NCBI GenBank assembly: GCA_038207565.1
Contig: JBBQZQ010000001.1
Coordinates: 62,001 to 126,000 of the forward strand
DNA length: 64,000 bases
Origin: JALZAI01 sp038207565
Lineage (GTDB): Bacteria > Actinomycetota > Actinomycetes > Mycobacteriales > Jatrophihabitantaceae
Direction: 5' to 3'
In this document: positions 25,923 through 35,529 of the stretch, in pieces
Layout of the letters: each line of letters opens with the position of its first letter
How positions within the stretch are numbered: position 1 is the stretch's first letter
Notes under the pieces: generated by a model
Told to the model about the DNA's origin: nothing
The model's database searches: none
Seen by the model: only the letters and a program-made list of their open reading frames with translations
Made by a program: the position numbers and the translations under genes

Positions 25923-28900
25923 TCACGGCGGTGAGATCTCGTCGGCGAGACGGACGAGGGCCGGCCAATCGCCGGCCGCGGCAGCTGCCCGGAACGGCGC
26001 CAGCACCTCGATCGCCCGATCCGGGCGCCCGGCCACCGTCCACGCGCGGGCGACACCGAGGTAGGCGTCCGCGCCGAGCAGCCAGGCCCGTTCCCGCGGA
26101 ACCTTGATCGTGTGCACCAACGCGTCCGCCGCCTCGAGTACCTCCAGGGAACCGGACGCCTCCGCCAGCACGCCCAGGCACCGCAGCAGATAGCTCTCGG
26201 CTCCGGGTGCACTCGCCGCCACGCGGACTTCGGATGCGAGCCGAGCCGCGTCCGACGCCCGCCCGGCAGCGAGCAACGTGCCCGCGAGCAGCGAGGACGC
26301 GGTGGTCGACCACCACGTGTGCCGAAACTGCCGGCTGTGTTCGACGGCCCGGCGCCCCTCCTCCAGCGCGAGATCGAGCCGCCCGGCGAGGCGGTGCGCC
26401 CACCCGACGTGCGCGCGGAAGAACGCGTCGTGTGCTGTGTAGCCACTGCGCCGGCAAACCTCGCTAGCGCTGTTCATCAGCGCAATCGCCGCGTCGTAGT
26501 CCTCGGCGGCAAGAGGGACGACGGCGCGCTCGAAGAGCGTCCACTGCAGCATCCACAAATCCCCGCGGCGGCGCAGCAACGGCTCGAGTTCGTCGAGCAC
26601 CGGCAGCAGAGCCGGGATGTCACCAAGGTAGGCGACGCTGGTCTTCAGCGCGTCCAGACCACAGGCCAGTGCGCGTTCGTCGCCCGATGATCGCCCGGCG
26701 GCGGCCGAGCGAAGCGCCAGTCCTCGCGCGGACGTGAAGTCCAGGTGCGAGCACGCCAGCACGGCGAGGCGATCGAGCACGTCGGCCTCGATACTGCGAT
26801 CGCCCAGCCCTTCGGCGAGCGCCAGGCAGTCCAAAAGCGGCGACTCACAGGTGGCCGGCGCGCGGCCGAGTGCGACCGGCACGTCCCCGGCCAGCTCGCG
26901 CAGGACGATCATCTCGAGCCGGCGATCACCCGCCTGCCGAGCTGCCGCGCGAGCGCTCTCGAAGTCCGCCAGCGCGGGTGGGTACTCGGCCGTGGCGTCG
27001 CGGGACCGCCCGCGGGTGACCAGCGCGCGCCCGCGCAGTTCCGCGTCGTCGGTTTCATTGGCGGCTGCGATCGCACGGGTCGCCAGGATTGCTGCGTCGG
27101 CAGCAGCGAAGCGGGCCATCGCCTGGTCGGCGGCGAGCAGCCACGCGCGCCCGGCCCGCGCCCGGTCACCGATCGCCTCGGCGTGCACGGCGACCGCCTC
27201 AGGTGTCGCTGCCAGTACGTCGGCCGCTCGGCGGTGATAGGCCAGGCGGGTGGGAGACGGGGTGGTCTCGAGCAGCACGTCGCGGACCACGTCATGCACG
27301 AACTCGTATTCGCGACCGCTGGCGACGAGCAGGCGGGCCGCGAGGCCGCGTTCGAGCCCCGGCAGCGCGACGTGCTCGGGCATCCCGACGAGCACCGCGG
27401 CCACTGCCGGATCGAAGGCAGCGCCCAGCACCGCACCCGCGCGTAGCAGTCGGTCGGTCGACGGCCCGGTTTTCTCGACCCGCTCCAGGACGGCGGCCTG
27501 CAGGGTCGCGGGCAGGCCGACCTGGCCGGCGGCCAGCGCACGCAGCGTCTCGACGAGAAAGAGCGGATGGCCGCCCGTGCGCCGGGCGATCTCGGCCCCG
27601 CGCGACGACTGGCCGGCACGGGCCGCGAGCTCGCCGACAGCGTTGTCGGACAACGGTCCGAGGGCGATCGTGGTGCTGTCGTCTGCCAGCGTTGTCAGCG
27701 CCTCGTGACCCTCGTCGTCGCGCAGTGTTGCGACGACGAGCACGGGACAGCGACTGAGCTTGCGTCGCAGGTTATGCAGCAGTTCGAGGGTCGAACTCGC
27801 TGCATGCTGCAGATCGTCGATCAGCAGCAGCACCGGAGTGGTGCCACTGAGGGCGCGCAGCAGACCGGCGATCGCGGCGTAGCGCCGCTCCTGTTCGCCG
27901 GGCTGCGCCTCATCAGTTGGCTCGGCCCCGCCGAGGACGTCGTGCAGCTCGGGCAGCAGTCGGGCGAGGGTCGAGAGGTGGCCCGCCGCAACCGTGCGGA
28001 CCTGGTGCACCGGCAGGCGAACGAGGAGTTCGGCAAGCGCGTCGACGACTGCCTGGGCGAACAGCGATCGCTCCGCCTCGAAGCAGCGACCCGATGCGAC
28101 CAGGCCGCCCGTCCGGGTCGCCAGTGCGGCCAGCTCATAGGCCAGGCGCGTCTTGCCGATCCCGGCTTCTCCGGTGACGAGCACCCGCCCGCCGTGTCCG
28201 CCGACGGCATCGCTCCACGCCTCGCGCAACGCGGCAAATTCCGCGTCGCGTCCGACGAGACCGAGCTGTTCCGACGGGCGGTTCGAGGTCTCGGGAACGT
28301 GCGGCTCGCCGTGCAGGGCCGCCAGGTACAGTTCGTAGGTCACTGCCGCCGGGTCAGCACCCAACTGGTCGGCGAGGTTGCGGCGCAACTCGTCGTAGGC
28401 GAGCAGTGCGCCCGCCGGCTCGGCGAGTGCGACGTAGGCCGACATGAGCAGGCGCGTCGCGGCCTCGTCGAGCGGATCGGCGGAGATCGCCGCCGCGGCA
28501 GTGTCGCGCGCCACCGCAGCGTCGCCGGTTTGCAGCGCCGCGGTCGCGAGCGCGTGGCGGGCACGGCGACGTAACCCGGCTGCTTCGGCGTCCAATGCCG
28601 CGTCAGTTCCGGTCCCCTCGCGCAACTGTCGAAGGGCCGCCCGCGCAGCCGTTACTGCCAGTGCGGGAGTACCGCTCGCTACGCACCGCTGCGCCTGTTC
28701 GATCAACGTCCACGCCTGGTCGACGTCGACGATGACGTCCGGTGGCCCGCCCAACCGGTATCCCCGACGTCCGCCGACGATCACGTTGCCGCCCAGGATG
28801 CGGCGCAAGCGGCTGACGAGAGAAGCCACCACTGCCTGCGGGTCGGCCGGCGGGTGTGTGGTCCAGAGAGCATGGACGATCTCAATCGCCGCAACGTCTC

Positions 28901-29063
28901 CGGTACGGCGCGCCGCCAGCAGCGCGAGCAGCTGCCGCGCCTTGTGGCTACCGATCTCCGCGGGTTCCAGAGGCGAGCCGTCGCGCTCGACCCGGAAGCC
29001 CCCCGTGAGATGGATGACGACCGGGCGTGCCTCGGTGGCCGTGCGCGCCATGGCGCACATCAT
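25923..29063 (-). CDS. BTAD/AAA ATPase transcriptional activator (SARP-like)
   Basis: The 1,046-residue protein has an N-terminal OmpR-like winged helix (about 15-105), a bacterial transcriptional activation domain (about 112-255), an AAA/NB-ARC-type ATPase with Walker A G-E-A-G-I-G-K-T at 298-305 and a Walker B around L-L-L-I-D-D-L-Q-H, and a long C-terminal helical repeat region. This is the large SARP-type architecture that controls secondary metabolism and stress genes. It lacks the C-terminal LuxR domain of LAL proteins. The leftward methyltransferase and glycosyltransferase genes, 90 bp downstream, are likely targets. The start is ATG 29063 or 29051. Confidence 0.85.
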   Translation of the reverse strand: MMCAMARTATEARPVVIHLTGGFRVERDGSPLEPAEIGSHKARQLLALLAARRTGDVAAIEIVHALWTTHPPADPQAVVASLVSRLRRILGGNVIVGGRRGYRLGGPPDVIVDVDQAWTLIEQAQRCVASGTPALAVTAARAALRQLREGTGTDAALDAEAAGLRRRARHALATAALQTGDAAVARDTAAAAISADPLDEAATRLLMSAYVALAEPAGALLAYDELRRNLADQLGADPAAVTYELYLAALHGEPHVPETSNRPSEQLGLVGRDAEFAALREAWSDAVGGHGGRVLVTGEAGIGKTRLAYELAALATRTGGLVASGRCFEAERSLFAQAVVDALAELLVRLPVHQVRTVAAGHLSTLARLLPELHDVLGGAEPTDEAQPGEQERRYAAIAGLLRALSGTTPVLLLIDDLQHAASSTLELLHNLRRKLSRCPVLVVATLRDDEGHEALTTLADDSTTIALGPLSDNAVGELAARAGQSSRGAEIARRTGGHPLFLVETLRALAAGQVGLPATLQAAVLERVEKTGPSTDRLLRAGAVLGAAFDPAVAAVLVGMPEHVALPGLERGLAARLLVASGREYEFVHDVVRDVLLETTPSPTRLAYHRRAADVLAATPEAVAVHAEAIGDRARAGRAWLLAADQAMARFAAADAAILATRAIAAANETDDAELRGRALVTRGRSRDATAEYPPALADFESARAAARQAGDRRLEMIVLRELAGDVPVALGRAPATCESPLLDCLALAEGLGDRSIEADVLDRLAVLACSHLDFTSARGLALRSAAAGRSSGDERALACGLDALKTSVAYLGDIPALLPVLDELEPLLRRRGDLWMLQWTLFERAVVPLAAEDYDAAIALMNSASEVCRRSGYTAHDAFFRAHVGWAHRLAGRLDLALEEGRRAVEHSRQFRHTWWSTTASSLLAGTLLAAGRASDAARLASEVRVAASAPGAESYLLRCLGVLAEASGSLEVLEAADALVHTIKVPRERAWLLGADAYLGVARAWTVAGRPDRAIEVLAPFRAAAAAGDWPALVRLADEISPP

Positions 29064-29185
29064 CGCGCGAAAACGGTGCCGAAGTCAGCTGGCGAGGGTG
29101 ATGCGGCGCCGCGCGTTCCTCGACGCGTTACGGCTCGCGCGGACGACCCGCAACCAGCCTGATCAGCCGCCCGCCGTACCGGCGG

Positions 29186-29476
29186 TCAGTCGGTCCTACG
29201 TTGCGTCTTGCTCTCGGTGTTGCCGGGCCATACACCGGTTGCGCGCGCGAAACCCTTGGCCCCCGTGCGGTCGGTCACCGCCTTGACGGTGCCGAAAACC
29301 GCGCCCTGCACGGCGGCGGATGCGAGTATCTCGGGCCAGCCGCGGTCCAGGTCCTTGGCGTCGGGGCTGTCGTCCTCGTGCTTGACGGCGCGCCAGGCGC
29401 GCTTGAACAAGGCACCGGCAATGACGCCGCCGAGCACGCTGAGCAGCAGACCGAACGGCTTGTAGAGAGCCTTCAT
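29186..29476 (-). CDS. DUF4235 membrane protein
   Basis: This 96-residue protein has one clear N-terminal membrane helix (Y-K-P-F-G-L-L-L-S-V-L-G-G-V-I-A-G) and a second weak one in the DUF4235 core A-V-Q-G-A-V-F-G-T-V-K-A-V-T-D-R. The family is restricted to actinobacteria, with no known function. It overlaps the DUF3618 gene by 4 bp (ATGA), so the three genes here form one operon. Confidence 0.88.
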   Translation of the reverse strand: MKALYKPFGLLLSVLGGVIAGALFKRAWRAVKHEDDSPDAKDLDRGWPEILASAAVQGAVFGTVKAVTDRTGAKGFARATGVWPGNTESKTQRRTD

Positions 29477-29859
29477 GCGTCCTCGCCGCCCTTGCGCCGA
29501 CGAATGATCAGAAGTACCAGCACTCCGACGACCGCTGCAGCGATGATCTTGCTACGGTGCGGCTCCGCCCTCGCCGAGACCTGCCGGGCGATCGGCGCGG
29601 CCTTCGCACCGGCCTGATCGAGCGCGTTCTGCACCTGGGGCGGGGCGGCGGCCTTGGCCTTTGCTGCGCGGTCGGACACTGCCTGCTTGGCAGCGCTCAC
29701 CTTGTCCGCGGCCTGGCTCTTCACGTTGAGCTTGTCCGTCAGCTGATTCACGGTCTCCGAGAGTTCGGCGCGGGTCCGCTCGATGTCGGCGCGGATCACA
29801 TCCGGGTCCTTCGGGTCGTCGGCTGGCATGCCCTCGGCGGGCGTGGTGTGCTCGGTCAT
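29473..29859 (-). CDS. DUF3618 protein
   Basis: The 128-residue protein starts with the DUF3618 motif D-P-D-V-I-R-A-D-I-E-R-T-R-A-E-L-S-E-T-V, a helical region rich in Lys and Ala, and a single C-terminal membrane helix followed by R-R-R-K. It should lie on the inner face of the membrane. ATGA overlaps link it to the holin-like gene upstream and the DUF4235 gene downstream. This trio is widespread in actinobacteria and is thought to belong to the envelope stress/osmotic response, but that is inference. Confidence 0.88.
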   Translation of the reverse strand: MTEHTTPAEGMPADDPKDPDVIRADIERTRAELSETVNQLTDKLNVKSQAADKVSAAKQAVSDRAAKAKAAAPPQVQNALDQAGAKAAPIARQVSARAEPHRSKIIAAAVVGVLVLLIIRRRKGGEDA

Positions 29860-30272
29860 CGGTTCTTCCCTGGTTTGAGTGCCTGGACGTCCTGTTTGAT
29901 GCCGGCGACCGCTTCGGCGGGCATGACCGGGGTGGCCTGGCTGACCTTTTTCTTGCCCACCAGGGCCGCGATGCCGGCGATGGCGAGCAGCGCGACGCCC
30001 ACGATCACTGCGGCCAGCCAGTCCGGTAGCGGGCCGGCGAGCCCCAGGATGGCCGCGGCGATCAGGGCTCCGAGTCCGTACAGGGCGAACAGTCCGGCCC
30101 CGCCGAACAAGCCCGCGCCGAGGCCGGCCTTCTTGCCCTTAGCGGTCATTTCGGCCTGCGCGAGGCGCAGCTCGTCGCGGATGAGGCGGCTGGTCTGCTC
30201 CGACATCTGGCCGACGAGATCGCCGAGCGAGGGTTCGGCCCCCGATCCGCCCACGGGCGCTTGATGAGACAT
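29856..30272 (-). CDS. Phage-holin-family (DUF1469-like) membrane protein
   Basis: The 138-residue protein has an N-terminal amphipathic helix (S-L-G-D-L-V-G-Q-M-S-E-Q-T-S-R-L-I) and two membrane helices in the middle, the layout of the actinobacterial Phage_holin_3_6/DUF1469 group. Despite the family name, no phage genes are near. It is the first gene of the three-gene operon with DUF3618 and DUF4235 and probably carries the promoter. Confidence 0.82.
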   Translation of the reverse strand: MSHQAPVGGSGAEPSLGDLVGQMSEQTSRLIRDELRLAQAEMTAKGKKAGLGAGLFGGAGLFALYGLGALIAAAILGLAGPLPDWLAAVIVGVALLAIAGIAALVGKKKVSQATPVMPAEAVAGIKQDVQALKPGKNR

Positions 30273-30481
30273 GACGCACTCCTTCGATGGGGCTTTCGAG
30301 CGGTTCTCCGGACGGGCTGCGCAGACGTCCCGCGCGGTGCTGGATGTCAGACCCGGGTCCGGACGATGTGATCCGGCGGCGTCGCAGGCCCGTGCACGGT
30401 TGGTTACCGACCGGCGCGCGACGCCGGTGCCGACACTAGAGTATGCGTCGCGAGGCGGTGAGCCTGTTCGCGCGAGCGGCG

Positions 30482-32398
30482 TCAGCGCAGGTAGCGGTCG
30501 AACCAGTCCACGATCGCTTCGAAGCGGGCGAGTCGGTGACTCGGCAGCCCGGAGCGCGACAGCTCGTGTCCCTCGCCGGGGAAGAGCAGCATCTCGACAA
30601 CGGCATCGCGCCTGCGCAGCGACACGTAGAGCCGCTGCGCCTGCTCGAGCGGGCAGCGCCAGTCCTGTTCCGAATGAATGATAAACAGCGGGGTGGTGAT
30701 CGCGTCGGCGTAGGTCAGCGGACTCTGTGCGCGTCGCTGTTCGAGGTCCGCGCCGTACAGGTCATCGGTGAATCCCCAGCCGATGTCGCTTGCGCCCTCG
30801 AAGCTGTCGAGGGCGTTCACTGCGCGCTCGCTCACCGCCGCACGGAAGCGCCCCGTGTGGCCGACGAGCCACGTGGACATGTAGCCGCCGTGCGATCCGC
30901 CGAGCACGCCCACCCGGGCGCCGTCCAGCTCGGGGCGCTGCAGCGCCCCGTCGAGCAGGGCCAGCAGATCGGGCGTGGATCGCTCGCCCACGTCGCGCAG
31001 GATGTACGCGCCGTGCGACTGCCCGTAGCCGGACGACCCGCGCGGATTGCCGTAGACCACGGCGTATCCGGCGCCCGCATAGACCTGCGCCTCGTCGAAC
31101 ACCGTCCAGCCGTAGGCCGCGAACGGACCGCCGTGGATCATCAGCAGCACAGGGTGTGGTCCTGGGCCCTCCGGCGCGACGAGGAACCCGTGCACCTCAT
31201 GCCCGTCCGGTGCGCTCGCGAGGAGCTCGGTGATGGGCAGCGCGCTGGCGTGTTGACGCAGTCGCGCACTGAAGTCGGAGAGCCGCTCCGGTTTGCCGTC
31301 ACGCAGCACCGCGAGCTCGGGGCCGGTCACGTCGTCCTCGAGCACCACGACGACGGTGTCACCGGCCGCGTCCACGCCGGTGATCTGCTGCTTGCCTGCG
31401 GCAAGCGTGGTCGGCTCGCCGCGCACCGGCACCGACACCAGGTCGATGGCGCCGCGGTTCTCGACCAGCACCAGGATGCTGTCGTCGGTGACGGCAACCC
31501 GGGCGTCGGCGAGATGCACCGACTCCTCGTCGGTGAGCCGGCGCGGACGTCCGGGTCGGTCGACGGGAAGCGCCCACAGGCCCTCGTTGTGGGCGATCCA
31601 CTGATTGGCGCCGGTGCCCGGATCGGCGCCGACGGCGAGAACTGTCGCGCCGTCGCGCGTGAAGGCCACGCTTTCCAGCATCAGTGAGGAATCGGTGAGG
31701 CGGGTGAGCTCGGCTCCGTCCGGACGGACGAGAAAGACATCTCGTACCCGGTCGTGCTCGCGGCGCTCGTGCCGCGCGGACACGAAGGCGAGCCACGTCC
31801 CGTCCGGGCTCCAGCACACCTGGTCGTCGTCATGGTCGCCGTCGGTGATCTGGCTCGGCTCCGGCGCCGGATCGCTATCCTCGGCGCTCACGACGAACAG
31901 GTGCTGACGCCGGTCGGCGAGGAAGCCAACGCCGTCGCGGCGGTACTGCAGTCCGGTGATCCGGCGCGGCGGTTCCTTGTCAGGGGTGATCTTGTCGTCC
32001 TGGCCGTAGCGCTTGTCCTCAGGCACCCGGGCGGTGAAGGCGATCGAGCGCGAATCCGATGACCACACCGGGGCGCCCGCGCCCAGCGTGAGGTCGCTCA
32101 GCACCCGCGGATCGCCACCGGCCAGAGGCATGACGTGCAACTGCGGCTTGCCGCCCGACTCGGCCCGCAGGAAGGCGAGCTGCGCGCCGTCGGGGGACAG
32201 GCGTGGTGCGGAGTCCCTGGCCCCGTGGGTGAGGCGACGTGCCGGCGTGGACCCGTCGACGGCAACCACCCAGAGCTGGCTGCGGTACTCGTCCTCGTCC
32301 AGGTCGGCGCGGGTTGCGGAGACGACCGCGATGCGGCCGTCGGGCGAGAGCGTCGGCCAGCCGAGGGTGGTCTGGTGCGCGATGTCGGTCGGCTTCAC
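30482..32398 (-). CDS. S9 family serine peptidase (prolyl oligopeptidase type)
   Basis: The 638-residue protein has an N-terminal seven-bladed beta-propeller (repeated S-P-D-G-x motifs at about 15-380) and a C-terminal alpha/beta hydrolase. G-G-S-H-G-G-Y carries the nucleophile Ser at about residue 505, and H in F-P-G-E-G-H-E-L-S-R closes the triad. It should cleave short oligopeptides or acyl-peptides in the cytosol; no signal peptide is present. The ATG at 32398 is the likely start. It faces nagA divergently across 65 bp. Confidence 0.9.
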   Translation of the reverse strand: MKPTDIAHQTTLGWPTLSPDGRIAVVSATRADLDEDEYRSQLWVVAVDGSTPARRLTHGARDSAPRLSPDGAQLAFLRAESGGKPQLHVMPLAGGDPRVLSDLTLGAGAPVWSSDSRSIAFTARVPEDKRYGQDDKITPDKEPPRRITGLQYRRDGVGFLADRRQHLFVVSAEDSDPAPEPSQITDGDHDDDQVCWSPDGTWLAFVSARHERREHDRVRDVFLVRPDGAELTRLTDSSLMLESVAFTRDGATVLAVGADPGTGANQWIAHNEGLWALPVDRPGRPRRLTDEESVHLADARVAVTDDSILVLVENRGAIDLVSVPVRGEPTTLAAGKQQITGVDAAGDTVVVVLEDDVTGPELAVLRDGKPERLSDFSARLRQHASALPITELLASAPDGHEVHGFLVAPEGPGPHPVLLMIHGGPFAAYGWTVFDEAQVYAGAGYAVVYGNPRGSSGYGQSHGAYILRDVGERSTPDLLALLDGALQRPELDGARVGVLGGSHGGYMSTWLVGHTGRFRAAVSERAVNALDSFEGASDIGWGFTDDLYGADLEQRRAQSPLTYADAITTPLFIIHSEQDWRCPLEQAQRLYVSLRRRDAVVEMLLFPGEGHELSRSGLPSHRLARFEAIVDWFDRYLR

Positions 32399-32463
32399 GC
32401 CGCCACCCTAGGTCTGCGTTGCCGAAGGGCTCTGCGGCCGGGCCGGGTGGACGCGATACTGCG

Positions 32464-33573
32464 GTGGTGGCCGTACCCCTCGTAATCTCGGCCACGCGGA
32501 TGGTCACCGGTGATCAAGTGCTCGAACCCGGTTGGCTCGCCGTCTCCGGAGGTCGCATCACCGATCTTCGCGCCGGCTCGTACGACGGCGCGGCCGTGCG
32601 GGCCACGACGGTGACCCCCGGTGCCGTCGACGTCCACATGCATGGCGGGGGTGGGGCCGACGTGACAGCCGGCCACGACGAAATCGTTCGTGCGGTCGCG
32701 TTCCACCGCCGGCGCGGCAGCACGGGGTCGCTCGCCTCGCTCGTCTCGGCGCCGGTCGGCGTCCTGTGCGCACAGCTCGCTGCAATAGCGGACGTGGTGG
32801 AGGCGGGAGCCGGGCCGGGGCTGCTCGGCGCCCATCTCGAAGGGCCGTTCCTCGCTCGCGCGCAGTGCGGAGCCCACGATCCAGATCTGCTCGTCGACCC
32901 CGATCCGGCTGCCTTCGCGCGCCTGCTCGGGGCTGCGAGGGGGCACCTGCGCACGATCACCGTGGCGCCCGAACTGCCCGGCGCCCTCGAGCTCGTGGAC
33001 GCCGCTGTCGCCGCGGGCGTCGTGGTGTCGGTTGGTCACACCGACGCCGATTACGAACAGACCCGCGCCGCGTTCGCGCGGGGAGCGCGCGCGGTGACCC
33101 ATCTGGGTAACGCGATGCGCCCGATGCACCACCGGGATCCTGGCCCGATCGCGGCTTCGCTCGAGGCCGGAGTCGCCTGCGAGGTGATCGCCGACGGCGT
33201 TCACGTACACCCGGCGATGCTGCGGCTGGTCGGCCCGCAGCGGTTACTGCTCGTGACGGACGCGATCTCCGCGGCGGGTTGCGCGGACGGGCCTTACCAT
33301 CTCGGCGGGCGGGCGGTCGAGGTCACGGATGGCATCGCGCGGCTCGTCAACGGCGGTGCGCTCGCGGGCAGCACCCTGACGATGGGCGCGGCCATCACCG
33401 GCGCGCGCCGCGCCGGCCTGTCGTGGCCCGATACCGTTCGGGCCGCCTCCATCCGGCCTGCTGCCCTGCTCGGGCTGGACACTCGCTTGCGGGTCGGCGG
33501 CGCAGCTGACCTGCTCGCCTTCGACGAGCGCGACGAGCTGGCGCGAGTCATGGCGGGGGGTCGGTGGATCTGA
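32464..33573 (+). CDS. nagA: N-acetylglucosamine-6-phosphate deacetylase
   Basis: The 369-residue amidohydrolase-fold enzyme removes the acetyl group from N-acetylglucosamine-6-phosphate to give glucosamine-6-phosphate. Landmarks are H-M-H-G-G-G-G at about 58-64, E-G-P-F at about 128, S-V-G-H-T-D-A-D-Y and T-H-L-G-N-A-M-R-P-M-H-H with metal-binding His, and the catalytic Asp in V-T-D-A-I-S-A-A-G. Start is GTG 32464 or 32467 (two in tandem). No nagB or PTS gene is adjacent, so the enzyme may serve cell-wall amino-sugar recycling. Confidence 0.9.
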   Translation: MVAVPLVISATRMVTGDQVLEPGWLAVSGGRITDLRAGSYDGAAVRATTVTPGAVDVHMHGGGGADVTAGHDEIVRAVAFHRRRGSTGSLASLVSAPVGVLCAQLAAIADVVEAGAGPGLLGAHLEGPFLARAQCGAHDPDLLVDPDPAAFARLLGAARGHLRTITVAPELPGALELVDAAVAAGVVVSVGHTDADYEQTRAAFARGARAVTHLGNAMRPMHHRDPGPIAASLEAGVACEVIADGVHVHPAMLRLVGPQRLLLVTDAISAAGCADGPYHLGGRAVEVTDGIARLVNGGALAGSTLTMGAAITGARRAGLSWPDTVRAASIRPAALLGLDTRLRVGGAADLLAFDERDELARVMAGGRWI

Positions 33574-33999
33574 GCGATCAGCTGCCGAGGAGTTGCTCCA
33601 GCCGGCCCGGCGCAGCAGGCGCTGGGCGGTCTCGTCACCGGACTGAACCGCGGGTCGTCGATGGCGGTCGCGTTGCTCCCCGAGGGCCATGGCGTTAACG
33701 CCCATGTCCACGCGCACCGGTGCTGCGTAGCGCGGGGCGAAGCAGCCGAGGACCTCGCCGGCGGCGCGGCGCGCCTTCTTGAGCAGCGTCGCGAAAGCGG
33801 TACCGACAGCCTTGAGCACGGCCCTCGGGCCGCGCACGACGTCGATCACCTGGTGCAAGTCGAACCGGACGGCGCCCGTCTCACCGGGCCTGTCTCGCGG
33901 TCTGGCGCAACCCCAGGTCCGACCGCGTGGACCTCGCCAAGCAGGCGCGGGAGTACATCGACGCGCAGCCGGCGACCCGCATGGGGTATTCAGTAGCGC
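33574..33999. other. Gap with no supported gene
   Basis: These 426 bases lie between nagA and the kinase gene. A leftward frame at 33560-33858 reads with fairly protein-like composition (for example A-P-V-R-V-D-M-G-V-N-A-M-A-L-G) but has no recognisable family and runs into nagA. The rightward frames are low in hydrophobic content. It may be the remnant of a decayed gene. No repeat or hairpin stands out. Confidence 0.4.
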
Positions 34000-34680
34000 A
34001 TGGCAGATCTGCTCGAGAACCTGGTTGCCCGTATCGAGAAGTTGCGCGGGTTGCTCTCGGGCCGGGTACTGATCGGCATCGCCGGGGCACCGGGCTCGGG
34101 CAAGACGACGCTCGCCGAATCGCTGGTTGCCCGGTTGGCCGGACCGTCATCGGGGCAGGTGCCGCCCGGGGTGCCGGCCTGGGTGGGCTCGCAGGTGGCG
34201 CACGTGCCGATGGACGGCTTTCACCTGGCCGATGTGGAGCTGGCCCGTCTCGGCCGGGCCGAGCGTAAAGGCGCGCCGGACACGTTCGACCCGGGTGGGT
34301 ATGCCTGGCTGTTGCGTCGGATCCTGGACGGAGAACAGGTTTGGGCTCCGGCCTTCGAGCGGGTGCTGGACCAGCCCGTCGCCCAGAGCCTGCCGGTGAC
34401 TGCCGGCACGCAGGTCGTGATCAGTGAGGGCAACTACCTGTTGCTGCCTGATCCGGCGTGGGAGCCGCTGCGCGATCTATTCACCGAGATCTGGTTCTGC
34501 AAGATCGACGAGTCCGTGCGCCTCGAGCGACTGGTGGCGCGGCATGTCCGCTTCGGGCGGTCCCCGGAGTCGGCCCGGGAGTGGGTGCTGCGCTCAGATG
34601 AACGCAATTCGGCGCTGATCGCCGAGACCGAGGCCAGCGCCGATCTCGTCATCGACGCGAGCGATCTCCCGCCGTATTGA
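34000..34680 (+). CDS. Nucleoside/nucleotide kinase family protein
   Basis: The 226-residue P-loop protein has Walker A G-A-P-G-S-G-K-T-T at about 29-37, the substrate loop V-P-M-D-G-F-H-L-A-D and later H-V-R-F-G-R-S-P. It resembles uridine kinase/pantothenate kinase-type and fructose-kinase-like (YggC) P-loop kinases, which phosphorylate a nucleoside, sugar or vitamin precursor. The exact substrate is unclear. The ATG at 34000 sits at the expected N-terminus. Confidence 0.82.
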   Translation: MADLLENLVARIEKLRGLLSGRVLIGIAGAPGSGKTTLAESLVARLAGPSSGQVPPGVPAWVGSQVAHVPMDGFHLADVELARLGRAERKGAPDTFDPGGYAWLLRRILDGEQVWAPAFERVLDQPVAQSLPVTAGTQVVISEGNYLLLPDPAWEPLRDLFTEIWFCKIDESVRLERLVARHVRFGRSPESAREWVLRSDERNSALIAETEASADLVIDASDLPPY

Positions 34681-34735
34681 CCGCGTTGGCGCGGTAGTCG
34701 AACGGCAGACGTGATCGCCGCCGACGTCGTTTACC

Positions 34736-34767
34736 GGACCGGTGGACCGGTGGACCGGTGGACCGGC
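34736..34767. repeat. Four tandem 8-bp repeats (GGACCGGT)
   Basis: GGACCGGT repeats four times, the last copy ending in C (34736, 34744, 34752, 34760). It is followed to about 34870 by imperfect pieces of ACGCGTT/CGGAACGCG. The block lies in the 236-bp gap between the kinase and a leftward YbjN-like gene, and could be slippage-prone. Confidence 0.8.
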
Positions 34768-34916
34768 GGGCCGCGGGACGCGTTCCGCGGAACGCGCCTT
34801 CACTCGGACGCGTGCAGCGCAACGTGCGTTCACTCCGCACGCGTGCAGCGGAACGCGCGTTCGGGGGCCAGGGGTACGCAGCTCGCACCAACGGGCAGCA
34901 GCTGCGGAGGTGGCGG

Positions 34917-35363
34917 TCAGGCGGCGTCCTCGGTGGTCGAGCGGTCTGTCGCTGGATACGGCGTCGAGCCATTGAACATCCCGGCCAGCAGGACGCCGAT
35001 GTCGTCGGCAACCCCGCCGACCGCTTGGAGGGCCTGCGCGAGAACTGGCTGCGTCAGCCCGATCGGACTGATCGTCTGCTCCACTACCACTGCGCCGCCG
35101 CGCAGGCTGATCGACGCGCTCAGGGCCCGCCACTGGATGGCATTGAGCTCGCTGAGCAACTTCAGCGACGCCTTCACCCCGGTCGCGGCGTGCGCGAACA
35201 CGCGCACCATGATCGGTTCGGTGTCCATCACACTCACCCAGCAGGCCGCGGTGCCCTGCCGGTAGGCGTAGTCGCCGTCGTCGTCGGGCACGACCCGGCA
35301 CGCGCCCCATTCCTCCTGCAGCAACCGTTCGACATGCGATCGAATCCAAAGCAATTCAGTCAT
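34917..35363 (-). CDS. YbjN/CesT-like chaperone-fold protein
   Basis: This 148-residue protein has the alternating helix-strand pattern of the YbjN and type III secretion chaperone-like family. V-V-P-D-D-D-G-D-Y-A-Y-R and V-R-V-F-A-H-A are typical central strands; L-S-E-L-N-A-I-Q-W-R marks the next helix. Actinobacterial members are thought to bind peptides of ESX or related systems. No ESX gene is near, so the partner is unknown. Start ATG 35363. Confidence 0.68.
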   Translation of the reverse strand: MTELLWIRSHVERLLQEEWGACRVVPDDDGDYAYRQGTAACWVSVMDTEPIMVRVFAHAATGVKASLKLLSELNAIQWRALSASISLRGGAVVVEQTISPIGLTQPVLAQALQAVGGVADDIGVLLAGMFNGSTPYPATDRSTTEDAA

Positions 35364-35529
35364 GGCCGTCCCCCCACCGTTTCACCGCAAGCGTGGCACC
35401 GGGGTACGACAGTTTTTCCAAACGAGGGTGCCACTACTCCTTCCTGCCCTCGTTGAGGCGCTAATAGGCGCCGCGAGCACTCCGGCCAGGCCCGCGATAG
35501 TTAGTCGTTTCGGGCCGGCACTGCATTGG

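Noticed and set aside
29856..30272. Prophage lysis gene, from the holin-family name
   Set aside because: No phage structural or lysis gene is near, and the DUF3618-DUF4235 neighbours mark it as a common chromosomal trio.
34736..34767. Possible replication or partition iteron
   Set aside because: Only four 8-bp GC-rich copies, no replication gene and no AT-rich region.
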